DNA of 46,749 nucleotides, taken from contig JAACPL010000009.1 of assembly GCA_009995495.1 (NCBI GenBank), forward strand, positions 1 through 46,749, read 5' to 3'. Position 1 is the first letter of the stretch. The number at the start of each line of letters is the position of its first letter. The stretch is from Candidatus Falkowiibacteriota bacterium (GTDB lineage: Bacteria > Patescibacteriota > Patescibacteriia > Patescibacteriales > UBA12465). Below are positions 42,045 through 46,749 of the stretch, in pieces. The position numbers were made by a program, and so were the translations under genes. The notes under the pieces were generated by a model. It saw nothing but the letters and a program-made list of their open reading frames with translations. It did not search any database and was not told the DNA's origin.

Positions 42045-42326
42045 ATGTCAAAAATGACAAAAACACAAATGGTTGCTTCTTTAGCGGAGGCTACTAATAT
42101 GAGTAAAAAGGAGGTAGTTGCTTTCTTAGAAGGGATGACAGATTTAGTTTACAAGGAAGTAAAAAAGAATGGTGAATGCATCGTTCCTGGATTTGGTAAG
42201 TTAGTAAAGGCTAAGAGAAAAGCTAGAGAAGGAAGAAACCCAGCTACTGGGGAAACTATTAAAATCCCAGCTAAGACTGTAGTTAAATTTCGTTTAGCTA
42301 AAGCAGCTAAAGACGCTATCCTATAG
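42045..42326 (+). CDS. HU-family DNA-binding protein
   Basis: A 93-residue protein with the complete HU/IHF layout: two N-terminal helices (KTQMVASLAEATNMSKKEVV), the GFGKLVKAKRKAREGRNPAT beta-arm with the DNA-intercalating Pro, and a C-terminal FRLAKAAKDAI helix. HU proteins bend and compact DNA. The second ATG three codons in is an alternative start. It ends at a terminator shared with the convergent helix-turn-helix gene. Confidence 0.96.
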   Translation: MSKMTKTQMVASLAEATNMSKKEVVAFLEGMTDLVYKEVKKNGECIVPGFGKLVKAKRKAREGRNPATGETIKIPAKTVVKFRLAKAAKDAIL

Positions 42327-42406
42327 TATTAATTCGGCGCGGTTTTAAGACCTTCTTTTAGTTCTTAAAGCCGTAATAGTTAGAAGAGAAAAATAAATTC
42401 TCGAAA

Positions 42407-42443
42407 TAAAAAAGCATCCCGTCGGAATCCGGGATGTTTTTTG
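42407..42443. terminator. Bidirectional terminator between HU and the HTH gene
   Basis: CATCCCG (42415-42421) pairs with CGGGATG (42430-42436), flanked by A and T runs on both sides, so it can serve both convergent genes. Confidence 0.9.
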
Positions 42444-42461
42444 TTGGAACTTTAATAGTTC

Positions 42462-42749
42462 TTAAAAGTCTTTCCATCTATCAACGTATTGGCCGAGGCC
42501 GAAGTTTAGGAATTTGTTATTTAATTTTGTATTTAAGTTCATATAATTGATTAAAGATTTGAGTTCAATTCTATATCTATCTTTAACAATTTTATAAACT
42601 AAAAGATTACTTTCTTTTACTGCTCGTCTAATGGTTTTATCCCCAACTCCAGCCAAAGAAGCCGCCTCAGAGACGGATAGCCAGATTTCATAATTTAGCT
42701 TTTTACTTGCTTCCTTTTGGGGAAGGGCCTTATTAGGGTTTTTAGACAT
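42462..42749 (-). CDS. Small helix-turn-helix regulator
   Basis: A 95-residue protein. The central part reads IWLSVSEAASLAGVGDKTIRRAVKE, a helix-turn-helix of the MerR/excisionase kind, followed by the wing VYKIVKDRYRIELKSLINYM. The N-terminus is a short basic tail and the C-terminal 25 residues are unique. There is no other mobile-element gene nearby, so a regulator is more likely than an excisionase. Four ACTTAAGT-type sites lie just upstream, over the place where its own promoter should be, which suggests self-control and perhaps control of the divergent sigma-factor gene. Confidence 0.8.
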   Translation of the reverse strand: MSKNPNKALPQKEASKKLNYEIWLSVSEAASLAGVGDKTIRRAVKESNLLVYKIVKDRYRIELKSLINYMNLNTKLNNKFLNFGLGQYVDRWKDF

Positions 42750-42760
42750 TTTATAAATAA

Positions 42761-42875
42761 TTAAGCATGCTTAAATTCATACTTAAGTCCACATTATTGT
42801 AGACTTAAGTCCTTATTTTTTTAGGCTAAGGTTTAAGGTCTTAAAACTTAAGTCTAGGATAGCTTGGACTTAAAT
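42761..42875. promoter_or_regulatory. Array of palindromic ACTTAAGT operator-like sites
   Basis: ACTTAAGT occurs at 42781, 42803 and 42846, and ACTTAAAT at 42868, giving spacings of 22, 43 and 22 bases (about two, four and two helix turns). A further perfect palindrome TTAAGCATGCTTAA is at 42761-42774. The first copies continue as GTCC or GTCT. The sites are on the same face of the helix and overlap the promoter region of the minus-strand HTH gene (a TACAAT on that strand at 42794-42799). The rest of the 389-base gap up to 43138 has the sigma-gene promoter and a leader hairpin. Confidence 0.6.
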
Positions 42876-43021
42876 AACGATTAGCACTCTTATCTTAACT
42901 TATTTTTTAAAAAAGTCAAGGGTCTAGGGGCTAGCTTGGGATCAGCTTGACCTTAGTCTTGAGTTACACTGGGGCCGATAAATTATCTCTTAAGTTTTCC
43001 CCTAATTACTTTATTTCTCGC

Positions 43022-43050
43022 TTGCTTTCTCCTTTTTCTTGTGATATTAT
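43022..43050 (+). promoter_or_regulatory. Promoter of the sigma-factor gene
   Basis: TTGCTT (43022-43027), 17 bases, TATTAT (43045-43050). RNA would start near 43057, about 80 bases before the ATG. Confidence 0.6.
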
Positions 43051-43081
43051 TCCTCTTGTAATTAAAAATTAAGTTATTTGT

Positions 43082-43108
43082 GGCGGGCGTTTTTCCCGTT
43101 ATTTTTGT
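43082..43108 (+). terminator. Terminator-like hairpin in the sigma-gene leader
   Basis: GGCGGG (43082-43087) pairs with CCCGTT (43095-43100), including G-T pairs, and is followed by a T-rich run. It lies between the promoter and the ATG at 43139, so it may attenuate the gene. An AAGGAG follows at 43117-43122, 16 bases from the ATG. Confidence 0.45.
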
Positions 43109-43138
43109 TTAAGAAAAAGGAGTGTTAAAACATTTAAA

Positions 43139-43786
43139 ATGCCAAGTGGATATTTTAAGAAATTTAAAGATAGGCAATTAATGGGTCGGCTTAAAAAGCG
43201 TGACCAGGAGTCTTTTATTTTAGCTTATGATGCTAATGTTAAGGAGATAAACCGCTTTGTTTATTTCAAGGTTGGGAGCCGGGATGAGGCTGATGATTTA
43301 ACCTCTCTTATCTTTTTAAAGGCCTGGAATTATGTTCAATCTAAGAACTTACTTGAGGCTAAAACCTTAAGAGCTTTACTATATAAAATCGCGCGAAATG
43401 CGATAATAGACCATTACCGAGAGCAGAAAGCACACTTAGAACTTTCTCTTTCTTTTGAGGCTAATTTAAACGAGGACGGGGAACTTAAAGATGGGATGGA
43501 ATCTATTAAAGACGAGAAAAGTGACGTTAAAACACTTGAAACTAAAATTGATAATGATGCCGAACTCGCTTTAATTGAAAAGAATTTGCCCTTATTGAAA
43601 GAGGAGTATCGAGAGTTAATTATTATGCGTTTTATCAATGATCTTTCTTTGGAGGAAATCGCTGATATTAATCAAAAATCAAGGGGCAGTATTAGAGTTA
43701 GTTTGCACCGGGCTTTAAAAGCCTTAAGAGAATTAATTGAGGAAGAGCAGAAAGGAAGTAAGAATGAGTCTGTAACAAAAACCTAA
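43139..43786 (+). CDS. ECF-type sigma factor
   Basis: A 215-residue sigma-70-family protein with region 2 (ESFILAYDANVKEINRFVY, then DEADDLTSLIFLKAW and LLYKIARNAIIDHYRE) and region 4 (LPLLKEEYRELIIMRFINDLSLEEIADINQKS, then VSLHRALKALRELI). A charged linker of about 55 residues joins them, longer than in small ECF factors. Genes with this order, followed by a membrane protein with a DUF5667-like domain, form a recurring sigma/anti-sigma-like pair. It may direct transcription of surface genes such as the one at 45273. Confidence 0.93.
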   Translation: MPSGYFKKFKDRQLMGRLKKRDQESFILAYDANVKEINRFVYFKVGSRDEADDLTSLIFLKAWNYVQSKNLLEAKTLRALLYKIARNAIIDHYREQKAHLELSLSFEANLNEDGELKDGMESIKDEKSDVKTLETKIDNDAELALIEKNLPLLKEEYRELIIMRFINDLSLEEIADINQKSRGSIRVSLHRALKALRELIEEEQKGSKNESVTKT

Positions 43787-43844
43787 AGCATCCGTATACT
43801 AGAGTGTAAGACTTAAAAGGGCCAAAGCCTCAATTATAATAAGC

Positions 43845-44765
43845 ATGAAAAATCAGAACTTAATTATAAAACTAAAAAGTCTAAATAGCGTAGAGCCTGA
43901 TGCAAAATTCTTAAAGGATAATCGGGAGCTTTTGCTTAGCCAAATTAAGAACTCTGGAGTAGAAAAAATTTCTTCTTTCGATAAAATTTTATTAACCTCA
44001 GAAAATTTAGCTCGTCTTTTTTCTCGCCCAGCTTTTGCGCTTGGTGTTTTTGTTTTTGTTCTATTCGGAGCTAATTTTGTTTCTTCAAGTGTTTTAGAAA
44101 AGTCTAAACCAAATGACTCTTTATATATTGCCAGAGTTATTTCTGAAAGAGTTAAAGTTAATACAACTATCAACCAAGAAGCAAGAGAGAAATTAGCTAT
44201 TAATTATGCTCTTCGTCACGCTGAAGATATTGCTAGTATTTTAAGTGATGAGAAATTTAATAATGAAGAAAATTCCGACCAAGTTGCTAAGTTAAGTGAT
44301 GATTTTATTAAAGAAGTAAATAAGGTTGAAGACGGTTTAAATCGTTTAAATATTAAAAGTCACAAAGCAAATTTAAATGTTGAAACTGTTACTAATCTTG
44401 CGGTTGATGATAATAATGTTGAAGGTAATAATGAAGTAACTATGATTATCGCTGATAATTCTAAAGACGACGATGGTTTAGAAATTTATATTCCGGAAGA
44501 GAGAAAGGCGGTTATGGGAGAAATTGATATTGATCTTGACGTTGAAGGTGATGATGATGAAATTAAAGCTACTACCTCAGAAGAAGTTGTAGTAGCAACA
44601 AGTAGTGAAACTAAAGCAAGTAGTTCCGAAGAAGTTGGAGGGGATTTAATTATTCAAACTTCTATAACTTCTAAAACTACTGAAGCGAAAGAGTTAGCGG
44701 AAAAGAAAGATTTCGGCGCCGCTTTAAATAAGTTGAACGAAGCCGTTGAGTCAATTAAAAATTAA
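43845..44765 (+). CDS. DUF5667-like membrane protein, probable anti-sigma partner
   Basis: A 306-residue protein. About 60 cytoplasmic residues could bind the sigma factor encoded upstream. One membrane helix follows (RPAFALGVFVFVLFGANFVS, about 61-80), then an extracytoplasmic helical domain with KPNDSLYIARVISERVKV and REKLAINYALRHAEDIASIL, the pattern of DUF5667. After about residue 170 the protein is acidic and low-complexity (ATSSETKASSSEE). It starts 59 bases after the sigma gene. Position and topology support an anti-sigma role, but no classical zinc anti-sigma motif is seen. Confidence 0.82.
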   Translation: MKNQNLIIKLKSLNSVEPDAKFLKDNRELLLSQIKNSGVEKISSFDKILLTSENLARLFSRPAFALGVFVFVLFGANFVSSSVLEKSKPNDSLYIARVISERVKVNTTINQEAREKLAINYALRHAEDIASILSDEKFNNEENSDQVAKLSDDFIKEVNKVEDGLNRLNIKSHKANLNVETVTNLAVDDNNVEGNNEVTMIIADNSKDDDGLEIYIPEERKAVMGEIDIDLDVEGDDDEIKATTSEEVVVATSSETKASSSEEVGGDLIIQTSITSKTTEAKELAEKKDFGAALNKLNEAVESIKN

Positions 44766-44775
44766 AAATTAAAAA

Positions 44776-45153
44776 GCGCTAGTCTGTTAGTTTATCTCCT
44801 CCTGGTTGTTCCTAGTCCGAAGATTCGTCATCTGATGTGGATAGTATCGGTCGAGATAAATTAACAGATTCGCGTTTTAGGAACACTAAGTTCAAAAATA
44901 GCCGAATCGGCAGACCTGTTCAAGGTCGAACTTTCCCTTAGAAGAAAGTTGGTTTGTCCCTTATAAACAAAAAATTCAGTTTTAGCTTGATGACGAGATT
45001 TACGACGATTTTTAAAATCAGTAGATCGGTTAAGCTTTTCTCCAGCCCGGCGGTTTATCGCGCTAGGTTGGCAGAAATTAAATTGTTATGATTTTTTATC
45101 GGCCGGCCTCTTAAGCCACTAGGACTAGGGAAGCGGGATTCCGACCGATTTAC
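44776..45153. ncRNA. Candidate structured RNA or leader, strand not resolved
   Basis: No gene fits the 507 bases between the DUF5667 gene and the surface-protein gene, yet the first 380 are richer in G+C than most intergenic DNA here and have strong pairing. The main helix joins 44776-44798 with 44853-44875 (22 pairs, one mismatch, some G-T). Others are 44807-44815 with 44877-44885 (pseudoknot), 44913-44917 with 44923-44927, 44929-44935 with 44944-44950, 45042-45047 with 45066-45071, and 45021-45030 with 45044-offset partner 45144-45153. CCTAGTCC (44811-44818) can pair instead with GGACTAGG (45122-45129). The T run lies on the minus-strand side of the main helix. I could not match tmRNA, RNase P RNA, 6S or SRP motifs by eye. 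The remaining bases to 45272 show no clear promoter. Confidence 0.5.
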
Positions 45154-45272
45154 AGAGATTAGAAAAAGTCAAAAAATCAAAACCAAAAAGCGAAAAATTG
45201 AAAAAACTTTTCATTCATAATTCGTTTAAACTACTATTGTTTAGACAATTAGAATGAATTTAACTATTACTT

Positions 45273-46749
45273 ATGAAAAAATTACGCAAATTCTTAAACG
45301 CTAGCGTAATGGTAATGACCATTCTTGCAATGTCTGGTCTAGGAATGTTTACTCCTAATTTTGCTAAGGCTGCAGCTTCTGCTGGAGACCTTATCAAGAT
45401 GGAAGGAAATACTTCCGTTTACTATTTTGATGGCGCAAAAAGATTCGTCTTTCCTAATGAAGCTACTTACTTCTCATGGTACTCAGATTTCAGTGGAGTT
45501 GTTACAATTCCATCATCTGAATTACAAAGCTACCTTTTAGGTGGTAATGTTGTTATGAGACCCGGTACTAAATTAGTTAAGATCACAACCGATCCTAAAG
45601 TATATGCTGTTGAAGCCAACGGTGTATTAAGACATGTACAAAGTGAAGCTCAAGCTATTGCCTTATATGGTACTGACTGGGCTAAAAATGTTGTAGATGT
45701 TCCAGATGCTTTCTTTACTAATTACACAATTGGTACAGCTTTAGCTTCTGGTTCAGTTCCAGCCGGTTCTTTAGTAAAGAATGCTGGTGACAATTCAGTT
45801 TATTACTATGATGGTACTAATTACAGAACTATCGCTTCAGAAGCTGCTATGACTGCAAACAGACTTAGCTTCGCTAATGTTTTAACTATTTCTAACCCTA
45901 TCACTGCTGGCGGAACCGCTATCAGCGGTATGGAAACAGCTTTAGTTAAGACTTCACAAGGTGGAACAACAACAGGTCCAGTTGTTGTAGGATCAGCAGT
46001 TATGGTTTCATTGAGTGCAATGACTCCAGCTGCAAACGATGTACCAATGGGTAACTCAAATACTATTTTAAAGTTTAATATAACAGCTGCTAATGATGGC
46101 CCTGCTGTCATTTCTGGTGTTAAATTAACTGCAATTGGTTTGGGCGATCCAAGTAAAATAACTGCAATTTCTGTTTATCAGGATGGTGTAAAATTAAATA
46201 ATACTCCTCGTAATATTGATTCTAATAAAGAAGCTCAAATTAACTTCACAAATGCTGTTAATATCTCAGCTGGAAATACCGCTACTTTTGAAGTAAGAGC
46301 TACTATTGGTGACACAGCAAAACATGGATTAAGTATTGCTAAGGCTTCTGATGTTATGTCTGGAAACTCTGTTTCTGGTTCATTCCCAGTTTCTGGCAAT
46401 ATTTTTTCAGGTGCAGATGTTACAGTTGGTGACTTAGTGATTGATAAGGATGGAAGCGCTTTATCCGAGGTTACACTTGGTGATAAAGGAGCTACTATTG
46501 CTAAATTTAAGTTATCTAACAATGCTGTAGAAGATATTACTGTTAGCTCTATTACTTTTAAGAAAGATTCTTCAAGCACTGCTTCAGATGGCGTTGTTGA
46601 AAACTTAAAATTAAATTTTGACGGTCAAGTTATTGCTTCAGCTGATTCAATTTCAAACCGTTATGTTACATTTAAGTTGAACTCACCAATTACTATCAGT
46701 AAAAATACAGCTAATAAAAGATTAACTGTTACAGCTGATGTAGTCGATG
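45273..46749 (+). CDS. S-layer-like surface protein, 3' end cut by window edge
   Basis: About 492 residues are visible from the ATG at 45273, with no stop before the window ends. A signal peptide (KLRKFLNASVMVMTILAMSG, then an AKAAA cleavage-like site) is followed by two related segments with SVYYFDGAKRFVFPNEATY and SVYYYDGTNYRTIASEAAM, a motif I associate with abundant surface proteins of Patescibacteria. From about residue 240 it is a series of beta-sandwich domains rich in Ser, Thr, Ala and Val, with no cysteine seen. Codon use is regular and GCT/GTT-rich, as in highly expressed genes. It is probably the main or a major S-layer protein, and lies downstream of a sigma/anti-sigma-like pair. 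Confidence 0.88.
   Translation, partial: MKKLRKFLNASVMVMTILAMSGLGMFTPNFAKAAASAGDLIKMEGNTSVYYFDGAKRFVFPNEATYFSWYSDFSGVVTIPSSELQSYLLGGNVVMRPGTKLVKITTDPKVYAVEANGVLRHVQSEAQAIALYGTDWAKNVVDVPDAFFTNYTIGTALASGSVPAGSLVKNAGDNSVYYYDGTNYRTIASEAAMTANRLSFANVLTISNPITAGGTAISGMETALVKTSQGGTTTGPVVVGSAVMVSLSAMTPAANDVPMGNSNTILKFNITAANDGPAVISGVKLTAIGLGDPSKITAISVYQDGVKLNNTPRNIDSNKEAQINFTNAVNISAGNTATFEVRATIGDTAKHGLSIAKASDVMSGNSVSGSFPVSGNIFSGADVTVGDLVIDKDGSALSEVTLGDKGATIAKFKLSNNAVEDITVSSITFKKDSSSTASDGVVENLKLNFDGQVIASADSISNRYVTFKLNSPITISKNTANKRLTVTADVVD

Noticed and set aside
44776-45153. tmRNA, RNase P RNA, 6S or SRP RNA
   Set aside because: I looked on both strands for the tmRNA ends and tag, the RNase P GAGGAAAGTCC and ACAGAA blocks and the SRP loop and saw none. 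A divergent form is not excluded, so it is reported as unidentified.
1-46749. UGA read as glycine (code 25)
   Set aside because: Conserved proteins are full length without in-frame TGA, glycines use GGN codons, and the methyltransferase ends with TGA in an ATGA overlap.

Overview
The window looks like chromosomal DNA from an AT-rich member of the Candidate Phyla Radiation (Patescibacteria). The evidence is a surface-protein gene at the right end with repeated YYFDG/VYYFDG motifs, a sigma factor next to a DUF5667-type membrane protein, many short lipoproteins and one-helix proteins, the mix of glycosyltransferases, and the absence of Shine-Dalgarno motifs before most starts. The exact lineage cannot be read from the sequence. 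Translation fits the standard bacterial code. TAA and TAG end all 37 chromosomal genes called here, and TGA ends only one gene, inside a mobile element.

Region 1 (1 to about 7447) is an integrated mobile element with all genes on the minus strand. It carries a large serine recombinase (its C-terminus runs off the window), a type II restriction endonuclease and methyltransferase pair that overlap by 4 bases, a small excisionase-like helix-turn-helix protein, a rolling-circle replication initiator of the filamentous-phage gene II type, a SpoVG-like protein, and two unknown proteins. The same 10 bases occur at the first position of the window and at 7438-7447, so these are probably the element ends.

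Region 2 (7600-18413) holds guaB and purA, which take IMP to XMP and to adenylosuccinate and look richer in G+C than their surroundings. After them come a small membrane protein, a lipoprotein with a Ca-binding-type segment and a pilin-like head, a transglutaminase-like protein split from its membrane anchor by a frame change, a processive family 2 glycosyltransferase, and a Rossmann-fold dehydrogenase. Region 3 (18463-26095) has a sensor kinase with a response regulator and a surface-glycan cluster: a methyltransferase-glycosyltransferase fusion, its duplicated partner and a GT8 enzyme. All three end in a similar short basic tail.

Region 4 (26118-42443) mixes surface proteins (an 839-residue IPT/TIG protein, a YceI-like lipoprotein, repeat-bearing anchored proteins) with housekeeping genes: a beta-CASP nuclease, deoC, a LOG-family protein, malic enzyme, typA, rlmH, an AlkD-like repair protein with a histone-H1-like tail, a cysteine/aspartate-rich mini-protein, and HU. 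Four genes between 33 and 42 kb contain short in-frame tandem repeats. Region 5 (42462-46749) has a small helix-turn-helix regulator with an array of ACTTAAGT sites upstream, an ECF-type sigma factor and its DUF5667 partner, about 380 bases of apparently structured non-coding sequence, and the start of a large surface (S-layer-like) protein that runs off the right end.

Promoters are easy to see: many are TTGACA-17-TATAAT or TGnTATAAT, often placed so that the predicted RNA start lies only 4-45 bases before the ATG.
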